Shown: positions 1 to 5,687 of the stretch, one piece after another
Layout of the letters: every line of letters starts with the position of its first letter
Numbering within the stretch: the stretch's first letter is position 1
DNA from: a bacterium
GTDB taxonomy: Bacteria > Patescibacteriota > Saccharimonadia > Saccharimonadales > UBA4665
Assembly: GCA_021788675.1 (NCBI GenBank)
Contig: JAJYKI010000041.1
Coordinates: forward strand, 1 to 6,733
Direction of reading: 5' to 3'
Length of the DNA: 6,733 nucleotides
Program-made: the position numbers and the translations under genes
Notes under the pieces: model-generated
Database searches by the model: none
What the model was told of the DNA's origin: nothing
Seen by the model: the letters and a program-made list of their open reading frames with translations, nothing else

Positions 1-225
1 GAGTCCGTGTCTGAATGAGCGGCTCAAGCCCTGGTTCTTAGTATGAATTAAGAAATGTTTGACGCCGTGCTTTTTGGCTACCGCGACTGTTTTGTCGGTC
101 GACCCGTCGTCAATTACCAGAATTTCGATCTTATCGATGCCTTTTATTTTCTTAGGAATGGTGTCTAAAACCAAAGGTAAGGTCTTCTCCTCGTTTAGAC
201 AAGGAATCATAATTACTAGTTTCAT
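1..225 (-). CDS. Family 2 glycosyltransferase, N-terminal part (gene runs off the window)
   Basis: The reverse strand reads 75 codons without a stop from an ATG at 225 to the window edge. The protein begins MKLVIMIPCLNEEKTLPLVL and then has EILVIDDGSTDKT at about residues 35-47. These are the hallmarks of a GT-A fold family 2 glycosyltransferase: the P-x-x-N-E-E start of the nucleotide-sugar binding strand, and the DDGSTD segment that contacts the nucleotide. The later NQGLSRSFRHG resembles the N-x-G-x-x-x-A-x-x-x-G helix of dolichol-phosphate mannose synthase-like and polyprenyl-sugar synthase enzymes. Such enzymes move a sugar from a nucleotide donor to a lipid carrier or glycan at the inner face of the membrane. 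The acceptor cannot be told from this fragment. There is no signal peptide. The start is supported by a consensus extended -10 element directly upstream. Family assignment is firm, substrate unknown. Confidence 0.9.
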   Translation of the reverse strand, partial: MKLVIMIPCLNEEKTLPLVLDTIPKKIKGIDKIEILVIDDGSTDKTVAVAKKHGVKHFLIHTKNQGLSRSFRHGL

Positions 226-233
226 GCTTATAG

Positions 234-242
234 ATTATAGCA
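234..242 (-). promoter_or_regulatory. Extended -10 promoter element for the glycosyltransferase
   Basis: Read on the minus strand this is TGCTATAAT, a perfect extended -10 (TGnTATAAT). Only eight bases separate it from the ATG at 225, so transcription would start about 0-3 bases before the start codon and the mRNA would be leaderless. No good -35 hexamer sits 16-18 bases upstream, which is usual for extended -10 promoters. The surrounding 226-320 stretch is strongly AT-rich. Confidence 0.6.
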
Positions 243-348
243 AGTCAAATAATAATTAGCTGAATTAAGTCATTAAATTGCATAAATACAAAATATAATA
301 TTATTAAATATTTATAAAACCGGACTGTAGTTTGACTAAATTAGGCCA

Positions 349-354
349 TATACT
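349..354 (+). promoter_or_regulatory. Possible -10 element for the Mrr-like gene
   Basis: TATACT (5 of 6 matches to TATAAT) lies 12 bases before the ATG at 367, giving a predicted leader of about 5 bases. A TTGACT at 332-337 looks like a -35 but is only 11 bases away, too close for a normal pair, so the assignment is weak. No Shine-Dalgarno sequence precedes the gene, which fits a very short leader. Confidence 0.3.
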
Positions 355-366
355 CTTTAACTGACT

Positions 367-939
367 ATGGACAAGAGGCGTCTTAAGTATCGTGACCAAA
401 CACTCAGCGGAGATCTGATCATAATACTAACGTCCATAGTTGTTTATTCCTGGATTAAACGCCACGTCCACGTTAAGCCTTATTATTTTTTAGTCGTGCC
501 GATAATAATATTGGTATTATTTGGTCTGGTGTATTTCCTGACAAGACGTTTACGCCGGCGGTTAGATATTAAAAGCTGGCCCAAGATGAGCGGAGCTAAG
601 TTCGAGGATCAGGCCGTGCTTTGGCTTAAGTCGAATGGTTTTAACAAGGTCATCAAGACTGAGTATTATGATATGGGCGTAGACATAATCGCACATAAGA
701 ATTCAATCCGTTACGCAGTTCAGGTTAAGCGATATACCAAGCCGGTCGGTGTTGCCGCCGTTAGGGCAGTGGTTAGCGGCATGGTGATGTATGGCTGCGA
801 TCAATCTATGGTCATTACTAATTCCACCTATACCGCACGGGCTAAACAGCTGGCATTAGCCAATAACTGTCATTTGATAGACGGTTCACAGCTGAACAAG
901 ACGACGGCCCATACCCGAAGCAGCAGCAGCTTGTCTTAG
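367..939 (+). CDS. Membrane-anchored Mrr-type restriction endonuclease-like protein
   Basis: The 190-residue protein has two hydrophobic segments at about 17-30 and 38-58, separated by a short basic loop. A strongly basic stretch (TRRLRRRL, about 59-66) follows and should be cytoplasmic. Residues about 75-176 match the Mrr_cat nuclease fold (PD-(D/E)xK superfamily): a GAKFEDQAVLWL helix with E80, GVDIIAH with D106, and the QVK motif at 119-121 as catalytic Gln/Lys. TNS (151-153) and the closing hydrophobic strand ending IDG (171-173) are also typical. All expected active-site residues are present, so it is probably an active DNA nuclease. The family includes type IV restriction enzymes that cut modified DNA, but many small membrane-linked members have no assigned role. 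No methylase or specificity partner lies next to it. The tail is Ser-rich (SSSSLS). No Shine-Dalgarno sequence is visible. Fold confident, biological role inferred. Confidence 0.85.
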   Translation: MDKRRLKYRDQTLSGDLIIILTSIVVYSWIKRHVHVKPYYFLVVPIIILVLFGLVYFLTRRLRRRLDIKSWPKMSGAKFEDQAVLWLKSNGFNKVIKTEYYDMGVDIIAHKNSIRYAVQVKRYTKPVGVAAVRAVVSGMVMYGCDQSMVITNSTYTARAKQLALANNCHLIDGSQLNKTTAHTRSSSSLS

Positions 940-960
940 GAGCCTTACTTTATATACAAT
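931..960 (+). promoter_or_regulatory. Promoter for the DsbA-like gene
   Basis: TTGTCT at 931-936 (4 of 6 to TTGACA) and TACAAT at 955-960 (5 of 6 to TATAAT) are separated by 18 bases. The -35 overlaps the last codons of the nuclease gene. The -10 ends nine bases before the ATG at 970, so the transcript should begin within about three bases of the start codon. The weak AGTAGGG just before the ATG would then lie mostly outside the mRNA. Confidence 0.5.
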
Positions 961-969
961 AGTAGGGTT

Positions 970-1593
970 ATGAAATTAGAATTTTACTTTGATCCATCAT
1001 GTCCGTTTTGCTGGGTGACAAGCCGTTGGTTACTGAGCGTGTCAAACAAGCGCGATCTTCATATAACCTGGCGGCCGTTTAGTCTGGCAATGAAAAACGA
1101 TGAACTCAAGGCTGACAATGGCGGTAAGCAAGGCCATCTGCCGGCCCACAGGGTAATTAGGGTAATGTTGGCAGCCGCTAAAGACGGCGTATCCTTGAGT
1201 GATATGTACACTAAATTCGGCATCCGGCACTTTATGGTTGGCGATGAGTACGATGATCAATTTATAGCTGACGTGCTCAAAGAATTAAAACTTGATCCTC
1301 AATATGCCAAGTCAGCTGACGATACCAAACTGGATAACGAGCTGGAAGCTTCAATCGCGGAAGCGACCAAAGTCGTCGGCCAGGATATTGGCGTGCCGAC
1401 TATCGTATTCGAATTTGAGGACGGACATAAAACCGGTTTTTTCGGTCCGGTCTTGCAGGCATTGCCAGACGAAGAAACTTCGCTCGAGCTATGGGATGGT
1501 CTTATCAAACTAGCCGCTGTGCCCGGTTTTTATGAGCTTAAACGCGGTCGGGAATCCGGCGGTCCGGATGTTTTTAGTACCGCTCGTTGTTAA
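970..1593 (+). CDS. DsbA-family thiol oxidoreductase, Rv2466c (mycothiol-dependent nitroreductase)-like
   Basis: This 207-residue protein has a thioredoxin-fold start, MKLEFYFDPSCPFCWVTSRW, with the redox motif C11-P-F-C14. A helical insert fills roughly residues 60-130, and the cis-proline loop is GVPT (P143). The FDPxCPxxWxTSRWL start and the C-terminal FFGP...LWDGLIKLA...GFYELKR pattern (about 157-191) recall the actinobacterial Rv2466c group, which uses mycothiol to reduce substrates and activates nitro-prodrugs. Other DsbA relatives share the fold but not this C-terminal signature. There is no signal peptide, so it should act in the cytosol as a reductase rather than as a periplasmic disulfide former. 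Whether this organism has mycothiol is unknown, and another low-molecular-weight thiol could serve. A third cysteine, C207, is the very last residue. The gene ends convergently with galU, overlapping by four bases. Confidence 0.88.
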   Translation: MKLEFYFDPSCPFCWVTSRWLLSVSNKRDLHITWRPFSLAMKNDELKADNGGKQGHLPAHRVIRVMLAAAKDGVSLSDMYTKFGIRHFMVGDEYDDQFIADVLKELKLDPQYAKSADDTKLDNELEASIAEATKVVGQDIGVPTIVFEFEDGHKTGFFGPVLQALPDEETSLELWDGLIKLAAVPGFYELKRGRESGGPDVFSTARC

Positions 1594-2489
1594 TCTTGTT
1601 GACTAATCAAAGCTTTTAAATAGTCCGTCAGGTCTTCTTTTAAATCATCCTGACGCAGGGCAAATTCAATATTGGCTTTAATATAGTCAAGCTTGTTACC
1701 GGCATCGAAATATTTACTGTTCTTAATATCGCAAGCCACTATTCTCTTATTGTCTGCCAGCATGAGTTTCAGTGCATCATTGCTGTAGAGTTCGTTGTTG
1801 CCTTCAAGTTTCTTTTCCGCCTGGTGCAAATAATTAAATATATCCGGTGTCAGAACAAAACCGCTGACGGTTGCCCAGTCGCTCGGGGCATTGGTCTTGC
1901 CCGGCTTTTCGATTATCTGATTGACGTCAATGATGCCCGGTTCAATCTCGTTGCCACCGGCAAAGCCGTATTTATCGTAATCGCTATCACCCTTGGCCTT
2001 AATGACGCTTAATACCGGAGCGTTGTACTTGTTGTATACGTCTATCATTTGCTGAAAGCGGGCCGGCTTGGCGCTAATAAAATCGTCACTGAATGTAAAT
2101 ATAAATGGCTCATTGCCAATCAGGTGTTCGGCGTTTAGCAAGGGAGTGCCGTTGCCGTAAGGGCCTTTTTGTCGGACGTAAACGAAATTGGCCATATTGG
2201 CAATCTCTTCTATCATGTCAAGCAACGGCTTCTTCTTTTCGCCACCGGCTCTTAGATTGGCAACCAGATCCTCAGTTGGTTTATCGAAGTGGTCTTCGAT
2301 GCTGCGTTTATTCTGGCCGGTGACCAGGACTATATCCTGTACGCCGACACTGACTAATTCTTCTACGATGTATTGAATTATGGGTTTGTCTACAAGAGGT
2401 AGCATTTCTTTTGGCATGGCTTTGGTCTGGGGTAGGAACCTGGTGCCAAATCCGGCGGCTGCAATAACGGCTTTAGTGATCTGCTTCAC
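1590..2489 (-). CDS. galU: UTP--glucose-1-phosphate uridylyltransferase
   Basis: The enzyme makes UDP-glucose from UTP and glucose-1-phosphate for cell-surface glycans. The 299-residue length is normal for bacterial GalU. The nucleotidyltransferase signature is complete: AAAGFGTRFLPQTKAMPKEM (about 10-29), followed by VDKPIIQYIVEE. A metal-binding DD pair lies at 135-136, EKP at 194-196, and FDAGNKLDYIKANIEFAL at about 261-278 with the second metal-binding Asp (D262). One unusual point: the loop usually written PLGLGHA in GalU is here PYGNGTP (110-116), and the usual LLxDD strand reads FTFSDD. Sugar or base preference could therefore differ, and a related NDP-sugar synthase is possible. The start codon is GTG: an ATG two bases upstream is in another frame and hits TGA at once. 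The gene diverges from the response regulator. It could feed the glycosyltransferase at the left edge, but nothing here links them directly. Confidence 0.9.
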   Translation of the reverse strand: MKQITKAVIAAAGFGTRFLPQTKAMPKEMLPLVDKPIIQYIVEELVSVGVQDIVLVTGQNKRSIEDHFDKPTEDLVANLRAGGEKKKPLLDMIEEIANMANFVYVRQKGPYGNGTPLLNAEHLIGNEPFIFTFSDDFISAKPARFQQMIDVYNKYNAPVLSVIKAKGDSDYDKYGFAGGNEIEPGIIDVNQIIEKPGKTNAPSDWATVSGFVLTPDIFNYLHQAEKKLEGNNELYSNDALKLMLADNKRIVACDIKNSKYFDAGNKLDYIKANIEFALRQDDLKEDLTDYLKALISQQD

Positions 2490-2496
2490 ATACCCG

Positions 2497-2525
2497 ATAC
2501 TAGCACCGAATTCAAAAAATGCTAA
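2497..2525 (-). promoter_or_regulatory. Promoter for galU
   Basis: On the minus strand TTAGCA (2520-2525, 4 of 6 to TTGACA) and TAGTAT (2497-2502, 4 of 6 to TATAAT) are 17 bases apart. A TGC precedes the second, forming an extended -10. Seven bases then lead to the GTG at 2489, placing the predicted transcription start on or next to the start codon. No Shine-Dalgarno sequence is visible, which agrees with a leaderless mRNA. Confidence 0.45.
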
Positions 2526-2628
2526 TACTTTTTATAAATTCAGCAGTTTGAAAGTTGTATTTGTCTACTGTATAAACAATCGTGACCGGCTATAAATTGC
2601 CGAACCCGTAAATTATAAGCGGCACCGT

Positions 2629-2657
2629 TTTTAAAAGATCTTGGGCGGGGATACAAT
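2629..2657 (+). promoter_or_regulatory. Possible promoter for the regulator and flavin operon
   Basis: TACAAT at 2652-2657 (5 of 6) is the best -10 before the response regulator. The -35 candidate TTTTAA at 2629-2634, 17 bases upstream, is poor (3 of 6), so an activator may be needed. The predicted start near 2664 gives a leader of about 38 bases, unlike the short leaders of the genes to the left. GAGG at 2685-2688 is the only Shine-Dalgarno-like piece and sits 13 bases before the ATG, rather far. Confidence 0.3.
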
Positions 2658-2661
2658 AGAT

Positions 2662-2674
2662 TTGAAATATTCAA
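2662..2674. repeat. Short inverted repeat around the predicted operon start
   Basis: TTGAA-ATA-TTCAA is a 5-base inverted repeat with a 3-base centre. It lies just after the candidate -10 at 2652-2657, where a bound regulator would affect transcription start. OmpR/PhoB proteins usually bind direct repeats, so this may be another factor's site or chance. Confidence 0.2.
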
Positions 2675-2701
2675 GTAAGTAGACGAGGTTAGCTAGCGTT
2701 C

Positions 2702-3382
2702 ATGAAGATATTGGTTGTTGAAGATGAAAGGCGGGTCGCAGAGGCTGTTAAACGGGCTCTAGAGTCTGAAAACTTCCAGGTCGATTGGGAATCTGATTCG
2801 GCCGCCGCTCTCAAGGCCGCCCGCCGCCCGGACTTTTATGGCTTAATTATCCTGGACCGCATGCTGCCCGGGCCCTATGACGGACTGGAGATCGTCAGTA
2901 TCTTACGCGAAAATAATATATCGACTCCAATTTTGCTATTAACCGCGCTAGGAGAGGTCAAGGACCGGGTCGAAGGCTTGCAGACCGGCGCTGATGACTA
3001 TCTGGTTAAGCCTTTTTCTATCCGAGAACTTTTGGCCAGAGTCAAAGTCCTTTTAAAAAGACCAAAGGTAGCGATGAGTAGCGTCATTCAGGTTGGAACG
3101 TTAAAAATGGACACGCAGACCCAACGGGTTACCAGGGCAGATAAGCCGGTTAAGCTGTCGAATCGGGAGTATAAACTACTGCACTACCTGTTATATAACC
3201 AGGGCGAGATTTTATCCAAAGAACGCTTAATCGCTCACGTCTGGAATGAGAATGCGGACATTATGACCAATACGGTAGAAGTTTACATGGCGTACTTAAG
3301 GAAAAAGATCGATCGGGATTTTCCAGGCGAGAAGCCGTTGATTGAAACGGTATTCGGTTTTGGCTACCGGATAGGCGGTTAG
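2702..3382 (+). CDS. OmpR/PhoB-family response regulator
   Basis: This 226-residue two-domain transcription factor is typical in length. The receiver domain (about 1-120) has the acidic pair E8/D9, phospho-acceptor D52 in LIILDRMLPG, T81 in LLLTA and the conserved lysine K103 in LVKPFS. The C-terminal winged helix (about 128-225) shows LSNREYKLLHYLL, the recognition helix region TNTVEVYMAYLRKKID, and the closing IETVFGFGYRI. All phosphorylation residues are intact, so it should be switched by the kinase encoded six bases downstream. It is the first gene of the right-hand cluster. The following FMN-binding, ApbE and RnfD-like genes are plausible targets, together with its own promoter, but this is inferred from position only. 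The signal cannot be named. The start is the first ATG after in-frame stops; its ribosome binding site is weak. Confidence 0.95.
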   Translation: MKILVVEDERRVAEAVKRALESENFQVDWESDSAAALKAARRPDFYGLIILDRMLPGPYDGLEIVSILRENNISTPILLLTALGEVKDRVEGLQTGADDYLVKPFSIRELLARVKVLLKRPKVAMSSVIQVGTLKMDTQTQRVTRADKPVKLSNREYKLLHYLLYNQGEILSKERLIAHVWNENADIMTNTVEVYMAYLRKKIDRDFPGEKPLIETVFGFGYRIGG

Positions 3383-3388
3383 TTTCAA

Positions 3389-4378
3389 ATGTTTCGCTCG
3401 GCACTGCTTAAGTTAACGCTCGGCTATGTGGCAATCATTATGCTGCTGAGCTTGGTTTTCAGTGTTGTCTTGTATCATTTCGCGACCGTTGAGCTGAAAG
3501 AAGGTTTAAATCGTCAATATAGTGTATTAATCGGAAGCGATCATGATGCGGACAATATTCTAGGACTCAGCGAAGAGGTTTTCAGCGGCCGGGCCGGTCA
3601 GCTGTATGTCGACTTAGTATATTTTAACCTTGTTATTTTAGTGCTGGCCGGTTTTGGAAGTTATGGCCTTGCCAAGCGGACGCTAAAACCGATAGAGGCT
3701 GCCCATGGTGCCCAGGTGCGTTTTACGGCTCACGCCAGCCATGAGCTGAGGACGCCATTGGCGGCCATCAAGGCGGATACGGAGTCGGTTCTAATGCTAA
3801 AAGACCCTGGCGTCAAACTGCTGAAAAAGACCCTAAGGGCTAACTTGGAAGATGTAGAACACATTGAAAGCCTTGCTAATCGCCTGCTCGAAGTTTCGCG
3901 AATCAGATCGACCAGTAATCTGCCTAAAAGCCAAGTTAAACTTGGTGAGCTTATCAAGAGTTGTATTAGGACGACAAAACGCACGCCCAACGCTAAAAAG
4001 TTCAAGTTTAAGGTTAGTATCATCGATCTGATCACAAAGGGAGATCCGGAGTCTTTGGAGGTTGTCATAACTACGATTTTAGATAACGCCATCAAATACA
4101 GTCCGAGTGGGTCGACGATTCAGATTGCGCTCAAGCGGGAAGGACATGACGCCGTATTTGTGGTTAAAGATGAGGGGCCGGGAATTTCACCACAAGACAT
4201 TGCGCACGTATTTGAACCGTTTTACAGAGCCAAAGCAACCCGAGGAGTCAAGGCCAAGGGGTATGGGCTTGGCTTGTCTTTGGCAAAAGAAATCGTCGAA
4301 GCGCATAGCGGCACGATCAAAATTGAAGCTATTGAGGCGCACGGCACTAGCGTAATAATAAGATTGCCCCTAGCCTAG
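3389..4378 (+). CDS. Membrane sensor histidine kinase
   Basis: The 329-residue kinase partners the regulator six bases upstream. Two membrane helices at about 11-31 and 76-94 enclose only about 45 outside residues (rich in Asp and Glu), with no recognisable sensor domain. The stretch from the second helix to the phospho-acceptor box is about 20 residues, so a full HAMP domain is absent; only the TLKPIE remnant common in such kinases is seen. The dimerisation and phosphotransfer box is FTAHASHELRTPL with H118. The ATPase domain has the N box LDNAIKYS (N233), the G1 box DEGPGI (261-266), the F box FEPFYRAK (275-282) and the G2 box GYGLGLSLAK (291-300). All catalytic boxes are intact. The small loop suggests it senses a membrane state, redox condition or another membrane protein rather than binding a large ligand; this is inference. 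Confidence 0.94.
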   Translation: MFRSALLKLTLGYVAIIMLLSLVFSVVLYHFATVELKEGLNRQYSVLIGSDHDADNILGLSEEVFSGRAGQLYVDLVYFNLVILVLAGFGSYGLAKRTLKPIEAAHGAQVRFTAHASHELRTPLAAIKADTESVLMLKDPGVKLLKKTLRANLEDVEHIESLANRLLEVSRIRSTSNLPKSQVKLGELIKSCIRTTKRTPNAKKFKFKVSIIDLITKGDPESLEVVITTILDNAIKYSPSGSTIQIALKREGHDAVFVVKDEGPGISPQDIAHVFEPFYRAKATRGVKAKGYGLGLSLAKEIVEAHSGTIKIEAIEAHGTSVIIRLPLA

Positions 4379-4425
4379 ATTCATCAGCAAATATACAGTT
4401 ACGGCTGGCAATATGTGCGAGAATT

Positions 4426-4929
4426 ATGAAAAAGATTGTTATTGGTTTGGGCGTACTTGGTATATATATACTCTATAGCTTGGGTATTAGGCACCAAAAC
4501 CCGATTCTAGCGAAACCCTCCAGCTTAAGCGGCGCTAATAGTTCCGGTGGCACCGTTGCGACTAGTGGTAGTAGCGGCAGTTCGTCAGGTAATTCTTCGG
4601 CAGCTACGAATCAGCAGACGCCATCATCATCGTCATCAACAACTGCCTCCGCATTTAAGGACGGGACCTACACCGGTGCGGTCGAGAACGTTTATTACGG
4701 CAACGTTCAGGTTTCGGTTACGATTAGTGGCGGTAAAATTACAAACGTTAAGTTTCTGCAGTACCCTAACGAGCACTACACATCAGTTTATATAAATCAG
4801 CAGGCCATGCCATATTTGAAACAAGAGGCGCTGCAAGCACAAAACGCCAATGTCCAGGTTATTTCCGGCGCGACGTTTACTTCCCAGGGCTTTATTCAAT
4901 CCTTGCAAAGCGCGTTAAATAAGGCATAA
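4426..4929 (+). CDS. Membrane-tethered FMN-binding-domain protein (covalent FMN carrier)
   Basis: This 167-residue protein begins with KK and a hydrophobic segment at about 4-21, with no cysteine for lipid attachment and no clear cleavage site, so it looks like an uncleaved anchor. Residues about 32-76 are a low-complexity Ser/Gly/Thr/Gln linker, including a run of five serines. Residues 77-166 form the FMN_bind domain also found in RnfG and NqrC: FKDGTYTGAVENVYYGNVQV, then SGGKITNVKF, and the flavin attachment motif SGATFTS (147-153), where the threonine T150 is expected to carry FMN. The Asp that usually sits three residues before the SGAT serine (DxxSGAT) is Gln144 here. The gene directly after is apbE, the enzyme that makes this bond, so the pair is very likely enzyme and substrate. 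The domain probably lies outside the cytoplasm as an electron carrier. Charges on both sides of the helix leave topology somewhat open. Confidence 0.9.
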   Translation: MKKIVIGLGVLGIYILYSLGIRHQNPILAKPSSLSGANSSGGTVATSGSSGSSSGNSSAATNQQTPSSSSSTTASAFKDGTYTGAVENVYYGNVQVSVTISGGKITNVKFLQYPNEHYTSVYINQQAMPYLKQEALQAQNANVQVISGATFTSQGFIQSLQSALNKA

Positions 4930-4943
4930 AGATCGTAAGCCGG

Positions 4944-5687
4944 ATGAAACGCACCGAATTAATCATGGGCATGCCAATAACGCTCGAAATCGTTGGCAGT
5001 AAAAACAAAAGATTGTTTGATAAAATCTTTGCTTACTTTAGAGCGGTTGATGCGCGCTACAGCCCCTATAAAAAAGATAGTGAATTGTCACAAATTAACC
5101 GAGGCTTGAGCCGGGATAAATGGTCCTCTGAGATGAGTCAAGTCATGGATTTATGCGAAGAAACCAAATCCTTAAGCGGCGGTTATTTTGACATTAATTC
5201 CGATGGTCAAATTGATCCTTCCGGCCTGGTTAAGGGTTGGGCGATTAATAATGCCGCTAATTTATTAAAAGACGAGGGTGTGAACGATTTTTATATTGAG
5301 GCAGGTGGAGATATTCAAATCAGCGGCAAAAATGAGAAAGGTGATCTTTGGTCGGTAGGTATCAGAAATCCGTTTAATATTGATGAGATTGTCAAGGTGC
5401 TTATGTTGAGCGATGCCGGCATTGCGACCTCGGGGACTTACTTACGTGGCGAACATATATATAATCCGCATGACCGGACCAAGAAACCCGAAGGCATTAA
5501 AAGTCTCACTGTAATCGGTCCCAACGTATACGAAGCCGATAGGTTTGCGACGGCCGCTTTCGCCATGGGCGGTAACGGCATCGGATTTATTAACGCGTTG
5601 CCTGGCTTTGAGGGTTATATGATTGATGACGATAAGCGTGCGACTTACACGAAAGGATTTGACGTATATGTGGTTGAAGCTGCTTGA
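4944..5687 (+). CDS. apbE: FAD:protein FMN transferase
   Basis: ApbE splits FAD and attaches the FMN half to a threonine in SGAT-type motifs of electron-transfer proteins, with magnesium. Family marks in order: MGMPITLEIVG (8-18), DARYSPYKKDSELSQIN (36-52), DPSGLVKGWA (91-100), EAGGDI (119-124), ATSGTY (161-166) followed by HIYNPH (171-176), and EADRFATAAFAMG (197-209) with metal-contacting D199 and T203. All key positions are present, so the enzyme should be active. At 247 residues it is shorter than the roughly 350-residue E. coli form, mainly because it has no signal peptide or lipobox. It should therefore act in the cytosol, although its likely substrate next door has a membrane anchor and probably an outside domain. 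It starts 14 bases after that gene and overlaps the next by 20 bases, so translation is probably coupled. Confidence 0.95.
   Translation: MKRTELIMGMPITLEIVGSKNKRLFDKIFAYFRAVDARYSPYKKDSELSQINRGLSRDKWSSEMSQVMDLCEETKSLSGGYFDINSDGQIDPSGLVKGWAINNAANLLKDEGVNDFYIEAGGDIQISGKNEKGDLWSVGIRNPFNIDEIVKVLMLSDAGIATSGTYLRGEHIYNPHDRTKKPEGIKSLTVIGPNVYEADRFATAAFAMGGNGIGFINALPGFEGYMIDDDKRATYTKGFDVYVVEAA
5653..5657 (+). promoter_or_regulatory. Ribosome binding site for the RnfD-like fusion gene
   Basis: AAGGA inside the end of apbE lies ten bases before the ATG at 5668. It is the clearest Shine-Dalgarno sequence in the window and decides this start over the next in-frame ATG at 5719, which has none. Confidence 0.5.

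Noticed and set aside
59..259. 66-residue open frame on the plus strand at the left edge
   Set aside because: It is antisense to the glycosyltransferase fragment, which has the PxxNEE and DDGSTD motifs.
332..354. TTGACT and TATACT as a full promoter
   Set aside because: The spacer is only 11 bases, too short for a normal -35/-10 pair; only the -10 was kept, at low confidence.
2598..2635. TGCCG ... CGGCA hairpin followed by a T-run, terminator-like
   Set aside because: The stem is only five pairs with a 15-20 base loop, and it lies between diverging genes where no terminator is needed.
3730..4095. 121-residue open frame on the minus strand
   Set aside because: It is antisense to the phospho-acceptor and ATPase region of the histidine kinase, whose boxes are certain.
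4379..4425. Internal promoter before the FMN-binding gene
   Set aside because: AT-rich pieces such as TATACA and CAATAT are present, but none has a matching -35 at the right distance.
4621..4643. Triplet repeat-like CATCATCATCGTCATCA stretch
   Set aside because: It is explained as Ser codons in the low-complexity linker of the FMN-binding protein.
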